Assembly (NCBI GenBank): GCA_009914555.1
Contig: WNDY01000012.1
Coordinates: forward strand, 1-64,000
Reading direction: 5' to 3'
Source: Xylophilus sp.
GTDB taxonomy: Bacteria; Pseudomonadota; Gammaproteobacteria; Burkholderiales; Burkholderiaceae_C
DNA length: 64,000 bases
In this document: piece by piece, positions 8,443 through 16,740 of the stretch
Position numbering within the stretch: the stretch's first letter is position 1
How the letters are laid out: every line of letters starts with the position of its first letter
Made by a program: the position numbers and the translations under genes
Notes under the pieces: generated by a model
Database searches by the model: none
What the model saw: the letters and a program-made list of their open reading frames with translations, nothing else
What the model was told of the DNA's origin: nothing

Positions 8443-9171
8443 ATGCCCTCCAACAGCCCTTCCAGCGCGCCGACCGGGGCCCTGGTCCTCGTGGTCGAGG
8501 ATGAGCCCGGCATCGCCAGCATCCTGACGGCCTACCTCCAGCGCGACGGCCTGCGCAGCCAGCAGGCCGCCGACGGGCTGGAGGCGCTGCGGCTGTTCCG
8601 CCGGCTGCGGCCCCACATCGTGCTGCTCGACATCCACCTGCCCGGCATGGACGGCGTGGACGTGCTGCGCGAGATCCGCAACGACGGCCAGACGCCGGTC
8701 ATCATGGTCACCGCGCTGGCCGACGACGTGGACAAGCTGCTAGGCCTGCGCCTGGGCGCCGACGACTACGTGGTCAAGCCGTTCAGCCCGGCCGAGGTGG
8801 TGGCCCGGGTGCGCGCCGTGCTGCGCCGCACCCAGGCGCCGGCGGCCGCGCGGCCGGCCGCGCCGATCCGCGTGGGCCGGCTGGAGATCGACCAGGAAGC
8901 GCATGCCGTCCTGGCCTACGACGAGGCCGGCAACAGCACGGCGCTGCCGCTCACGCTGACCGAATTCCGCCTGCTGGCCTGCCTGGCTGCGCAGCCGCGG
9001 CGCTGCTTCTCGCGCAGCTACCTCATCGAGCACTGCCTGCCCGAGAGCGACGCGCTCGACCGGGTGATCGACTCCCACCTCTCCAAGCTGCGCCGCAAGC
9101 TCCAGCAGGCCGGCCAGGGCGAGCTGATCGAGACGGTGCGCGGCATCGGCTACCGGTTGTGGCCGGAATGA
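8443..9171 (+). CDS. OmpR-family response regulator, BaeR/AdeR-like
   Basis: A 242-residue DNA-binding response regulator. The receiver has the acidic pair Glu19-Asp20, phosphoacceptor Asp63 in LLDIHLPGMDG, switch Thr90 and Lys112 in VVKPF. A winged helix follows, with LTLTEFRLLACLA and SHLSKLRRKL in the C-terminal part. The chosen ATG directly precedes the conserved receiver, and the longer frame overlaps the divergent efflux gene. The kinase gene follows after 83 bases that contain a repeat element. Divergent placement strongly suggests that it controls the exporter operon at 214-8368, although no clear binding site was found. Confidence 0.9.
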   Translation: MPSNSPSSAPTGALVLVVEDEPGIASILTAYLQRDGLRSQQAADGLEALRLFRRLRPHIVLLDIHLPGMDGVDVLREIRNDGQTPVIMVTALADDVDKLLGLRLGADDYVVKPFSPAEVVARVRAVLRRTQAPAAARPAAPIRVGRLEIDQEAHAVLAYDEAGNSTALPLTLTEFRLLACLAAQPRRCFSRSYLIEHCLPESDALDRVIDSHLSKLRRKLQQAGQGELIETVRGIGYRLWPE

Positions 9172-9180
9172 GATGGCATG

Positions 9181-9251
9181 CATACTGCCAGGGATATGCC
9201 GTTGAAGCGGGCGAATGTCAAACGCTATGGGATCATATCCCTGGGGGTATG
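9181..9251. repeat. 53-bp-spaced paired-palindrome element, copy b
   Basis: Two 18-bp pseudo-palindromes in inverted orientation, CATACTGCCAGGGATATG (9181-9198) and CATATCCCTGGGGGTATG (9234-9251), have centres 53 bp apart. The second matches the reverse complement of the first at 16 of 18 positions. An internal AGCG/CGCT stem is visible. The element fills most of the gap between regulator and kinase genes. Confidence 0.7.
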
Positions 9252-9254
9252 TGA

Positions 9255-10409
9255 TTGCTGAAGCATGTGCTCGACAAGATCTGGGTGCGCTTCGGCCTCA
9301 GTGTGGCGGCCACGGTGCTGGCCACGATGGCGCTGCTGGCGGTCAGCGTCGCGGTGTTCTCCGAATGGCAGTACCGCGACTTCTACCGCACGCTGCCGCA
9401 GGCGGTGCAGGTGGAGCTGGACGATCTGGAGGACCGCGACCTGGAGGACAGCCCGCGCGCCATGCAGATCTACGGCCAGTACTGGCGCGGCGACCTGCTG
9501 TTCGGCGAGAAGTGGTCGCTGGTCGTCGGCCTCGTGGTCTGCCTGCCGTTCGGTCTGGCCGTGGGCTTCTGGGTGTCGCGGCTGGTGACGCTGCCGGTGG
9601 CCTCGGTGGCCGAGGCGGCCACGCGCGTGGCCACCGGCGACTTCAGCGTGCGCGCCCAGGCCGGGCGCTACGGCGGCGAGATGGGCGAGATGGTGCGCCA
9701 CTTCAACGAGATGACCGACGCGCTCGAAGCCTCCGAGCGCGAGCGCCGGGCCACGGCCGCCTCGATCTCGCACGAGCTGCGCACGCCGCTGGCCGTGCTG
9801 CGCGCGCGGCTGCATGCGATCGTCGACGGCGTGATCGAGGCCGACGCGGCCGAGTTCCGCACGCTGCTCGACCAGGTCGAATACCTCGGCCGGCTGGTCG
9901 GCGACCTGCACACGCTGTCGATGGCCGACGCCGGGCAGCTCTCGCTGCGCCACGACCATGTCGACCTGGCCGCGCTGGTGCGCGAGGTGGCCGCCAGCCA
10001 CGCCGCGCGCCTGGCCGACCACGGCATGGCGCTGGAGCTGCAGGCACCCGACCGCGACGGCGCCGCCACGATCGAGGCCGACCCCGACCGCATGCGCCAG
10101 ATCGTCGTCAACCTGATCGAGAACGCGCTGCGCCATGCGGGTGCCGGCGGCTGGCTTGGCGTGGGCGTGGCGGTGCAGGGCCGCAGCGCGGTGCTCACGG
10201 TGAGCGATGCCGGCCCCGGGCTGCCGCAGCGCATGCGGGCGCGGCCGTTCGAGCGCTTCCAGCATGCACCGGGCCAGCGCAGCGAAGGCTCGGGCCTGGG
10301 TCTGTCGATCGTGCATGCGCTCACCGTGCGCCAGGGCGGCACGATCGAGGCGGGTGCGTCCGAACGCGGCGGCGCCCGCTTCACCGTCACCTTCCCGCGC
10401 GTCCGCTAG
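9255..10409 (+). CDS. Sensor histidine kinase, BaeS-like
   Basis: A 384-residue membrane sensor. It has a first helix (about 14-34), a short periplasmic loop rich in Glu and Asp (about 38-85), a second helix (88-108), then HAMP, a dimerisation domain with phospho-accepting His173 in ISHELRTPLA, and an ATPase domain with NLIENALRHA, DAGPGLP and GSGLGLSIVHAL. The start is a TTG right after an in-frame TGA, with a G-rich ribosome site at the end of the repeat element. A GTG four codons later is an alternative. The small acidic sensor loop would suit detection of cationic peptides, metals or envelope stress; this is inference. Confidence 0.88.
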   Translation: MLKHVLDKIWVRFGLSVAATVLATMALLAVSVAVFSEWQYRDFYRTLPQAVQVELDDLEDRDLEDSPRAMQIYGQYWRGDLLFGEKWSLVVGLVVCLPFGLAVGFWVSRLVTLPVASVAEAATRVATGDFSVRAQAGRYGGEMGEMVRHFNEMTDALEASERERRATAASISHELRTPLAVLRARLHAIVDGVIEADAAEFRTLLDQVEYLGRLVGDLHTLSMADAGQLSLRHDHVDLAALVREVAASHAARLADHGMALELQAPDRDGAATIEADPDRMRQIVVNLIENALRHAGAGGWLGVGVAVQGRSAVLTVSDAGPGLPQRMRARPFERFQHAPGQRSEGSGLGLSIVHALTVRQGGTIEAGASERGGARFTVTFPRVR

Positions 10410-10471
10410 CATCGCCGTTGCTGCGCTGCACCATCGGGGCGCTGCCGCGGCACGGTTGAAAGGACGATGCA

Positions 10472-11617
10472 TTGGATTCGGTCGAAGCGCTGCTCACCCA
10501 CTCCTGGAGCGGCATTCTCGCGGCCGCCGCGCTCGCGCTGGCGGCCTCGCAGGTCGCCTACCGCGTGGGCCGGCTGCTGCTGGGGCGCATGACACAGCAC
10601 ACGCGCATGGGCCAGGCGGTGGTGGGGGCCATCGCGCAGCCGGCGCAGTGGGTGCTGCCGCTGGTGGCGCTGCAGCTGGTCTGGCAGGGCGCGCCCGAGG
10701 GGCTGCGCTTCATCGGCAACGTGCGCCATCTCACCGGGCTGCTGCTGATCGGCGCCTTCACCGCGCTGGCGCTGCGCGCGCTGGCCGGCATCGCCGACGG
10801 CGTGGTCGCGCGCAACCCGGCCAACGTGCAGGACAACCTGCATGCGCGCCGCATCCAGACCCAGGCCCGGGTGCTGTCGCGCACCGCGCAGTTCGTTGTG
10901 CTGGTCGCAGGCGTGTCGTTCATGCTCATGACCTTCCCCGGCGCGCGGCAGGTGGGCGCGAGCCTGCTGGCCTCGGCCGGCGTGGTCGGGCTGGTCGCCG
11001 GCATCGCGGCGCGGCCGGTGTTCAGCAACCTGATCGCCGGCCTGCAGATCGCGCTGGCCCAGCCGATCCGCATCGACGACGTGCTGATCGTGCAGGGCGA
11101 ATGGGGCCGCGTCGAGGAGATCACCGGCACCTACGTGGTGCTGCGCATCTGGGACGACCGGCGGCTGATCATCCCGCTGCAGTGGTTCATCGAGAACCCG
11201 TTCCAGAACTGGACGCGCACGAGTTCGGACCTGCTCGGCAGCGTGTTCCTCAACGTCGACTTCGGCCTGCCCCTGGCGCCGCTGCGCGCCGAGCTGGAGC
11301 GCATCGTGCCGACCTTTCCCGAATGGGACGGCCGCGTCGTGCTGCTGCAGGTGACCGATGCGACCGAGCGCACGATGCAGCTGCGCGTGCTGGTCACGGC
11401 GCAGTCGTCGGGGCTGGCGTTCGACCTGCGCTGCAAGGTGCGCGAAGGGCTCATCGACTTCATCCAGCGCGAATACCCGCAGCACCTGCCCCAGGTGCGC
11501 TTCATGCGCTTCGACGGCGAGGGCGGGCCTCAGCCCTCCGTAGCCCAGTACGCCAGCGCCAGCAGCGGCAGCGCGCAGCCCAGCCCCGCAGCCCAGGGCC
11601 AGCCGCCGCGCGCATAG
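10472..11617 (+). CDS. MscS-family small-conductance mechanosensitive channel
   Basis: A 381-residue inner-membrane channel with four or five helices. The pore-lining region is GASLLASAGVVGLVAGIAAR (near residue 170) and is followed by the conserved cytoplasmic beta domain (IRIDDVLIVQGEWGRVEEI). Such channels release solutes on hypo-osmotic shock. The TTG start has an AAGGA sequence 8 bases upstream, and the gene lies 62 bases after the kinase, so it may be co-transcribed. The last 30 or so residues (Ser/Ala/Gln/Pro-rich) lie beyond the conserved fold and are encoded antisense to the end of the convergent MFS gene, an 88-base overlap. Confidence 0.87.
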   Translation: MDSVEALLTHSWSGILAAAALALAASQVAYRVGRLLLGRMTQHTRMGQAVVGAIAQPAQWVLPLVALQLVWQGAPEGLRFIGNVRHLTGLLLIGAFTALALRALAGIADGVVARNPANVQDNLHARRIQTQARVLSRTAQFVVLVAGVSFMLMTFPGARQVGASLLASAGVVGLVAGIAARPVFSNLIAGLQIALAQPIRIDDVLIVQGEWGRVEEITGTYVVLRIWDDRRLIIPLQWFIENPFQNWTRTSSDLLGSVFLNVDFGLPLAPLRAELERIVPTFPEWDGRVVLLQVTDATERTMQLRVLVTAQSSGLAFDLRCKVREGLIDFIQREYPQHLPQVRFMRFDGEGGPQPSVAQYASASSGSAQPSPAAQGQPPRA

Positions 11618-12693
11618 GCCCAGCCGCCCAGCGCCGAGCCGAGCGCGCCGCCAAGGAAGAAGGTCGTGAGGTACAGCCCGTTGAGGCGGCTGCGGTGCTC
11701 GGCGCCCAGCACGAAGATCGCGCGCAGGCCCAGCGTGACGTTGAACGCCACGGCGAAGTCCAGCAGCAGCGCCGCAGCCACCAGTAGCGGCAGCGCCGGT
11801 GCGCCCGGCAGCAGGCCGGGTGCGAAGGCGGCCGCAGCCGCGAGCATCGCCAGCGCCGTCGCAGGCCGGGTCCAGCCCCGGTCGGCCACGCACCCGGCGA
11901 CCGGCCCGGCCGCGCCGGCCAGGCCGAACAGGGCGAGGCCGCCCTGCGACAGGCCGAACGCCGGCCCGGCGAGCAGCAGCGGCGCGGTCGTCCAGAACAG
12001 GCTGAACGCCGCGAACATGCCGGCGTGGTAGAGCGCGCGGCGGCGCAGCATCGGCGTGTGGCGCCACAGCGCGGCCATCGACAGCAGCAGCGCGCCGTAG
12101 CGCAGTTGCGCCGCGGGCCGGCGCTCGGGTAGCGCGCGGGAGAGCACCGCCGCCAGCAGCAGCATCGCCGCGGCCGACAGGCCGAACACCAGCCGCCACG
12201 AACCGGCCTGCGCGAGCAGGCTGGCCAGCGGCCGCGCCAGCATCACGCCGAGCATCAGCCCGCTCATCACGCTGCCCACCGCCCGCCCGCGCATCTGCGG
12301 CGGCGCGAGGTGGGCGGCATAGGGCAGCAGCACCTGCGCGGCGACCGAGCCCAGGCCGATGCCCAGCGATGCGGCCAGAAAGACCGGCGCCTGGCCGGCC
12401 GCGCCCGCCAGCGCCAGCGCGGTGGCGGCCAGCGCCAGCAGCGCCAGCGTGAGCCGCCGGTTCTCGACCCGGTCGCCGAGCGGCACGGCCAGCAGCAGCC
12501 CCAGACCGTAGCCGAGTTGCGTGAGCGTCACGATCAGCCCCGTCGCCGTGTCCGGCAGGCCCAGGGCCGCGCCGATGGGGCCAGCCAGCGGCTGCGCATA
12601 GTAAATGTTGGCCACGGTCAGGCCGCAGGCCGCCGCCAGCAGCAGGATTAGCCGCGGCGAGGGCGGGGTGGTGGAAGGGTTGGACGCGGTCAT
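11530..12693 (-). CDS. MFS efflux transporter
   Basis: A 387-residue twelve-helix major facilitator permease. The first helix carries the NIYYAQPLAGPIG motif common to a group of putative drug or metabolite exporters. The loop after helix 2 (GDRVENRRL) matches the MFS motif A position. No binding residues tell the substrate. The TetR gene lies just upstream on the same strand, and a 20-bp operator-like site (12704-12723) sits 11 bases before the start codon and is also present before tetR. This points to induction of an exporter by a TetR ligand. Confidence 0.87.
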   Translation of the reverse strand: MTASNPSTTPPSPRLILLLAAACGLTVANIYYAQPLAGPIGAALGLPDTATGLIVTLTQLGYGLGLLLAVPLGDRVENRRLTLALLALAATALALAGAAGQAPVFLAASLGIGLGSVAAQVLLPYAAHLAPPQMRGRAVGSVMSGLMLGVMLARPLASLLAQAGSWRLVFGLSAAAMLLLAAVLSRALPERRPAAQLRYGALLLSMAALWRHTPMLRRRALYHAGMFAAFSLFWTTAPLLLAGPAFGLSQGGLALFGLAGAAGPVAGCVADRGWTRPATALAMLAAAAAFAPGLLPGAPALPLLVAAALLLDFAVAFNVTLGLRAIFVLGAEHRSRLNGLYLTTFFLGGALGSALGGWAYARGGWPWAAGLGCALPLLALAYWATEG

Positions 12694-12703
12694 GGTCGGA
12701 ATA

Positions 12704-12723
12704 TGGAAACGTTCATGTCCAAA
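12704..12723 (-). promoter_or_regulatory. Probable TetR operator before the MFS gene
   Basis: On the minus strand it reads TTTGGACATGAACGTTTCCA. The arms TTTGGA and TTTCCA, 8 bases apart, are identical to those of the site before the TetR gene (13401-13420). It lies between the two genes, just upstream of the MFS start. Confidence 0.65.
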
Positions 12724-12751
12724 TTTCGGAAAAAAAGGAAGGGGAGCGGGT

Positions 12752-13381
12752 TCAGTCGAGCAGCTTCATCGCGGCATCGGCTACGGCCTGCATCTCGCGC
12801 CGGCTGCGGCCCGTCCTGCCGACCACGCGCATGCCTTGCAGCAGGCACAGGAGCAGCCGCGCGGCCGTGTCTGCGTCGAGCGTGGAGGCGATCGAGCCGT
12901 CGGCCTGGCCCTCGCGGACGAGGTCGCCCAGCAGGGCCTGGCGGCGCTCCAGCGCCGCGGTGACGCGGCGGGCGGCCTCGGCATCGAGCGTGGCCAGTTC
13001 CGCCGCGCCGTTGACCACGAGACAGCCGCGGCGCCCGGCCGCGCCGTGGGAACCGTCGGCGTAGTAGGCGACCGCGATGCGCAGCCGCTCGCGGCCGTTG
13101 GCGCCGCGGGCGAGCGCCGCGTGCAGCGCGGCGTCGCCCAGCGCCTTGTAGCGGTCGAAGGCGGCGAGAAAGATGCCGCGCTTGTCCCCGAACGCCTTGT
13201 AGAGGCTGCCGGACGTCAGTGCCGTGGCGTCGCTCAGGTCGTCGATGGAGGTGGCGTGGTAGCCACGCTCGCAGTACACGCGGATGGCCCGGTCGAGCGC
13301 CGCGTCGATGTCGAACTCGCGCGGCCTCCCGCGGCCTCGCGCGGGAACGGAGACGTCGGTGGCATGCGTGGGGCGCGGCAT
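12752..13381 (-). CDS. TetR-family transcriptional repressor
   Basis: A 209-residue regulator. The N-terminal helix-turn-helix is clear (RAIRVYCERGYHATSIDDLS, then ALTSGSLYKAFGDKRGIF), preceded by the RGRGRPREFD lead typical of the family. The C-terminal ligand domain contains CLVVNGAAELA, seen in the AcrR/YxaF-like subgroup. It is transcribed toward the MFS exporter gene, 58 bases away. Matching operators before both genes indicate autoregulation and control of the exporter. The inducer is unknown. Confidence 0.9.
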   Translation of the reverse strand: MPRPTHATDVSVPARGRGRPREFDIDAALDRAIRVYCERGYHATSIDDLSDATALTSGSLYKAFGDKRGIFLAAFDRYKALGDAALHAALARGANGRERLRIAVAYYADGSHGAAGRRGCLVVNGAAELATLDAEAARRVTAALERRQALLGDLVREGQADGSIASTLDADTAARLLLCLLQGMRVVGRTGRSRREMQAVADAAMKLLD

Positions 13382-13400
13382 GCGGCCATTGTAGGAACTA

Positions 13401-13420
13401 TTTGGAAATATGCATTTCCA
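13401..13420 (+). promoter_or_regulatory. Probable TetR operator before tetR
   Basis: TTTGGAAATATGCATTTCCA is part of a longer near-palindrome from 13397 to 13427 (CTATTTGGAAAT, then ATTTCCAAAATAG). It lies 20 bases upstream of the tetR start codon in an A+T-rich pocket, and shares spacing and arms with 12704-12723. Confidence 0.7.
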
Positions 13421-13441
13421 AAATAGTGAGGCCCCGGCGGG

Positions 13442-14248
13442 TCAGCGTGCGGCGAGGATTGCCGCGGCCACCTCGGCGAAGCCCGCGCCGCGCTCGGCAT
13501 CTGCCACGTAGCGCGGCAGCTGCGCCATGCGCGGCACGAAGCGCGCGATGTTGGCCACGCCGATGCTGTGGGCAAAGCGCGCGAACATCGCCTGGTCGTT
13601 GGTCGAGTCGCCGACGTAGGCCCAGCGGTCGAGCTGCGCGGCGAGGTCGATGCCCCAGAGCCGGCGCGCGATCCAGCAGGCGCCGCTGAACTTGTCATGA
13701 GCGCCGAGCCAGCCGTTGATGTGGATGCTGCTCACCGTGGCATGCAGCCCCTCGTCGCGCAGCACCGCGACCACCGTGTCGATCGCCTGCTGCGGCAGGT
13801 GGGCGAACTCGCTGTGGTCGATCGCGATGTCGGTCTCGCGTCCGGTGCTGTCGCGCGCCAGCGTCGCACCCGGCACCTCGCGCAGCACGCGCTGCGCGGC
13901 GGCCTGCAGCCGCGCGTAACGGTCGCGGCGCGTGGGCGCGTCGTCGGGGTAGACCTTCTCGATGCCGCCTGCGGCCGTGCGCACCCAGGCCGCGCCGCCG
14001 TTCTCGGCCACGATGGCCTCGACCACCAGGTCGCGCGCGAACGGTTCGCTCCAGCCGATCGGCCGGCCGGTGACCGGCACCACGTGCAGGCCGGCCGCGG
14101 CGAGATCGGCGATCGCCCGCGTGGCTGCGGGGCCGATGGCACCGTGGTCGGTCAGCGTGTCGTCGATGTCGGTAAATACTCCGGCCAGGTTGGCTCTATC
14201 ATGTACGGCCCATGCCAGCAATGGCAGCATCAGGGCGGGAGTATCCAT
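13442..14248 (-). CDS. HAD-IIB family hydrolase, mannosyl-3-phosphoglycerate phosphatase-like
   Basis: A 268-residue phosphatase. Motif I is FTDIDDTLTD (residues 25-34), motif II lies in VTGRP, a cap domain occupies the middle, and motif IV is YVGDSTNDQAMF. This is the Cof/MPGP type of the HAD superfamily. The substrate is unknown, with sugar phosphates the usual choice. It starts 4 bases after prfC, so the two are co-transcribed. The first 22 residues before the catalytic strand are encoded by a repeat element (14176-14244) and contain unusual codons, so they may be a late addition. A shorter protein starting at Met7 is possible. Confidence 0.82.
   Translation of the reverse strand: MDTPALMLPLLAWAVHDRANLAGVFTDIDDTLTDHGAIGPAATRAIADLAAAGLHVVPVTGRPIGWSEPFARDLVVEAIVAENGGAAWVRTAAGGIEKVYPDDAPTRRDRYARLQAAAQRVLREVPGATLARDSTGRETDIAIDHSEFAHLPQQAIDTVVAVLRDEGLHATVSSIHINGWLGAHDKFSGACWIARRLWGIDLAAQLDRWAYVGDSTNDQAMFARFAHSIGVANIARFVPRMAQLPRYVADAERGAGFAEVAAAILAAR
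14176..14244. repeat. 53-bp-spaced paired-palindrome element, copy c
   Basis: ATACTCCG (14176-14183) and GGGAGTAT (14237-14244) are inverted half-sites with centres 53 bp apart. A TGCCA/TGGCA hairpin lies between them. The element is inside the 5' coding end of the HAD gene, immediately after prfC. Confidence 0.65.
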
Positions 14249-14252
14249 TTCG

Positions 14253-15890
14253 TCAACCCTGCTGGAGCGACAACCCGGCGTGCTCGCGCAGCGGATGGAA
14301 GTGGATCTTCGGAAACCGCTCCTGCGCCAGCCGCACGTCGTACGGGCTGGTGCACAGGTAGGCCAGCGTGTCGGCCGCGTCGTGCGCCATGCGCAGCGGG
14401 TAGGCGTCGGTGAAGGCGCGCAGGTCGGCCGGGCTGTCGGCGGTGATCCAGCGCGCGCCGGTGTACTGGCAGCCTTCGAGCCGGATGTCGGCGTCGTACT
14501 CGGTCTTCAGGCGGTGCTGCACCACCTCGAACTGCAGCTGGCCCACGGCGCCCAGCAGCATCGCGCCGCCGGCGTCGGGCTTGAAGACCTGGATCGCGCC
14601 TTCCTCGCCGAGCTGGGCCAGGCCCTGCTGGAGCTGCTGGGTGCGCAGCGGGTTCTTCAGCACCACGGTCATGAACAGTTCGGGCGCGAAGAACGGCAGG
14701 CCGGTGAACTGCAGGCTGGCGCCGTCGGTGATCGTGTCGCCGAGCTGCACGCCGCCGTGCGTGGTGAAGCCGATGATGTCGCCCGCGTAGGCCTCTGCGA
14801 CCGCCTCGCGGCGCTGGCTCATGAAGGTGACGACCGAGGTCGGCCGCAGCTCCTTGGCGGTGCGCTGCACCTTGAGCTTCATGCCCGGCGTGTAGCGGCC
14901 CGAGGCCACGCGCACGAAGGCGATGCGGTCGCGGTGGTTGGCGTCCATGTTGGCCTGCACCTTGAAGACCACGCCGGCGAAGCCGCTGTCCTCGGGCTGG
15001 ATCACCTTCTCGACCGGCTGGCGGTTGACGACGAGATGGCTGGTGCGCGGCCGCGGCGAGGGCGCCAGGTCCACCAGCGCATCGAGCACTTCCATCACGC
15101 CGAAGTTGTTCACGCCTGAGCCGAAGAACACTGGCGTCTGCTTGCCGGCCAGGAAGGCCTCGTGGTCCCAGGTGGGGGAGGCGCCCACGGCCAGCTCCAT
15201 GCTGTCGATGGCGGCGTCGAACTCGCTGCCGAAGCGCGCGCGCAGCGTGTCGACATCGCTCAGCGGGATGGTTTCGAAGTCCTGCGGGCGGCGCTCGCTG
15301 CCGGACTCGAACACCGTCATCGCCCGCGTGCGCAGGTTGATGATGCCGCCGAAGCTCTTGCCCTGGCCCACGGGCCAGGTCATCGGCACGCAGGGCATGC
15401 CGAGCTCGCGCTCCACCTCGTCGAGGATGTCCAGCGGCTCGCGTACCTCGCGGTCCATCTTGTTGACGAAGGTGATGATCGGCGTGTCGCGCTGGCGGCA
15501 GACCTCGATCAGGCGGCGCGTCTGCGCCTCCACGCCGTTGGCCGCGTCGATCACCATCAGGGCCGAGTCGACGGCCGTCAGGACGCGGTAGGTGTCCTCG
15601 GAGAAGTCCTTGTGGCCCGGCGTGTCGAGCAGGTTGACCACGTGCTCGCGGTAGGCCATCTGCATCACCGACGACGCCACCGATATGCCGCGCTGCTTCT
15701 CGATCTCCATCCAGTCCGACGTGGCATGGCGGCTCGCCTTGCGGCCCTTGACCGCGCCGGCGATCTGGATCGCGCCCGAGAACAGCAGCAGTTTCTCGGT
15801 CAGCGTGGTCTTGCCCGCGTCGGGGTGGGAAATGATGCCGAAGGTGCGGCGGCGGCGGGTTTCGTCGAGGAAGGGGGAGGCGGAGGTCAC
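14253..15890 (-). CDS. prfC: Peptide chain release factor 3
   Basis: A 545-residue translational GTPase that removes RF1 and RF2 from the ribosome after termination. The G1 loop is SHPDAGKTTLTEK, G3 is DTPGHKDF, G4 is NKMD, and the C-terminal RF3 domain follows in full. The GTG at 15890 is used because it directly precedes the conserved SPFLDETRRRRTFGIISHPD segment. The longer frame upstream runs antisense through the repressor gene. It is followed after 4 bases by the HAD hydrolase. Confidence 0.95.
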   Translation of the reverse strand: MTSASPFLDETRRRRTFGIISHPDAGKTTLTEKLLLFSGAIQIAGAVKGRKASRHATSDWMEIEKQRGISVASSVMQMAYREHVVNLLDTPGHKDFSEDTYRVLTAVDSALMVIDAANGVEAQTRRLIEVCRQRDTPIITFVNKMDREVREPLDILDEVERELGMPCVPMTWPVGQGKSFGGIINLRTRAMTVFESGSERRPQDFETIPLSDVDTLRARFGSEFDAAIDSMELAVGASPTWDHEAFLAGKQTPVFFGSGVNNFGVMEVLDALVDLAPSPRPRTSHLVVNRQPVEKVIQPEDSGFAGVVFKVQANMDANHRDRIAFVRVASGRYTPGMKLKVQRTAKELRPTSVVTFMSQRREAVAEAYAGDIIGFTTHGGVQLGDTITDGASLQFTGLPFFAPELFMTVVLKNPLRTQQLQQGLAQLGEEGAIQVFKPDAGGAMLLGAVGQLQFEVVQHRLKTEYDADIRLEGCQYTGARWITADSPADLRAFTDAYPLRMAHDAADTLAYLCTSPYDVRLAQERFPKIHFHPLREHAGLSLQQG

Positions 15891-15972
15891 GGGTGGGTCG
15901 GGGGCAGGAGAAGGCGCCGCGCGTCGGGAAGGATCGGCAACGCAACCTATTATTGTCGCTGCTTCAGAGCGG

Positions 15973-16641
15973 CTACAGCAGGGTGCCGCGCCAGACCAGC
16001 CGCCCCAACACATTGAGGCTATCCACGGGCCGCACGAACTCCCGGTGCGCGCAGTTGTCCGGCGAAATGCGCACACTGCCGTCAAGTTCGAGCCGCAGGC
16101 GGCGCAGCATGATGCGGCCCGTGTCGCGGATGGCATGGATCTTTCCGTCAGAGATAGCGCGGGCCGATGTATCGATCAGAACGACGTCACCGTCCTCCAG
16201 CGCCGGTGCCATGCTGTCGCCATCAACCCTGCTCGCTGCCAAGTGCTTGTCGTCCAGACCACGGTTGGCCAGCCAGATGCGGCAGAACGCATGCGTCGTC
16301 AGGTCGGCGGTGGGCGCGGCAGCCGGCGGCGCAGTGGCATCGATCAGCGGTAGCAGCGTGAGCGTGCCGGCGACAAGAGGCTCCTCGGCGGCGCTCCCGT
16401 GCATGGGCCCGGTGCCGCTGGCCAGCCATTCCACGCGCACGTCCGCAGCCTGGGCCAGGCGTACCAGCACCGTGCGTGTGGGCTCGCCGCCGGCCAGATA
16501 GCGGCTCAACCCACTGGCCGAGATTCCTGCGCGCCGGGCCAATTGGCTGGCACTGCCTGCGGCTTGGCAGATCTGAAGCAACCGTTGTCGAAAGTCTCCG
16601 TCGCTAGAAGTCATTTGATGTTTTTCATTCGCTATATGCAA
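15973..16641 (-). CDS. S24/LexA-like repressor with helix-turn-helix
   Basis: A 222-residue phage-repressor-type regulator. An N-terminal helix-turn-helix (QLARRAGISASGLSRYLAGG) is joined to an S24 peptidase-like domain with the serine in VDGDSMAPALEDGD and the lysine in DGKIHAI, the Ser-Lys pair used for self-cleavage in LexA and CI. Two starts are possible: 16641, or Met10 at 16614. Neither has a good ribosome site. The gene diverges from the sulfonate-type transporter across an A+T-rich gap that holds two copies of ATATGCAAAT, one at its own start codon, so autoregulation is plausible. It may be a stress regulator or a prophage remnant. Confidence 0.82.
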   Translation of the reverse strand: MHIANEKHQMTSSDGDFRQRLLQICQAAGSASQLARRAGISASGLSRYLAGGEPTRTVLVRLAQAADVRVEWLASGTGPMHGSAAEEPLVAGTLTLLPLIDATAPPAAAPTADLTTHAFCRIWLANRGLDDKHLAASRVDGDSMAPALEDGDVVLIDTSARAISDGKIHAIRDTGRIMLRRLRLELDGSVRISPDNCAHREFVRPVDSLNVLGRLVWRGTLL

Positions 16642-16643
16642 AT
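16634..16643 (+). repeat. ATATGCAAAT direct repeat, copy 1
   Basis: A ten-base match to a second copy at 16696-16705, 62 bases away, in the A+T-rich divergent region between the S24 repressor and the transporter genes. It is a candidate operator half-site. It overlaps the upstream-most possible start codon of the repressor. Confidence 0.4.
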
Positions 16644-16695
16644 AGGAATTTTGAAGTTTGCGCTATGGAGAATCAATAGTAAAAACGATGTATTG

Positions 16696-16705
16696 ATATG
16701 CAAAT
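16696..16705 (+). repeat. ATATGCAAAT direct repeat, copy 2
   Basis: Second copy of the ten-base sequence at 16634-16643. It lies about 36 bases before the permease start and could be bound by the S24 regulator. Confidence 0.4.
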
Positions 16706-16740
16706 TTGGCGGTCTCGTTGGTGAGCATCCGCATTAAGTG

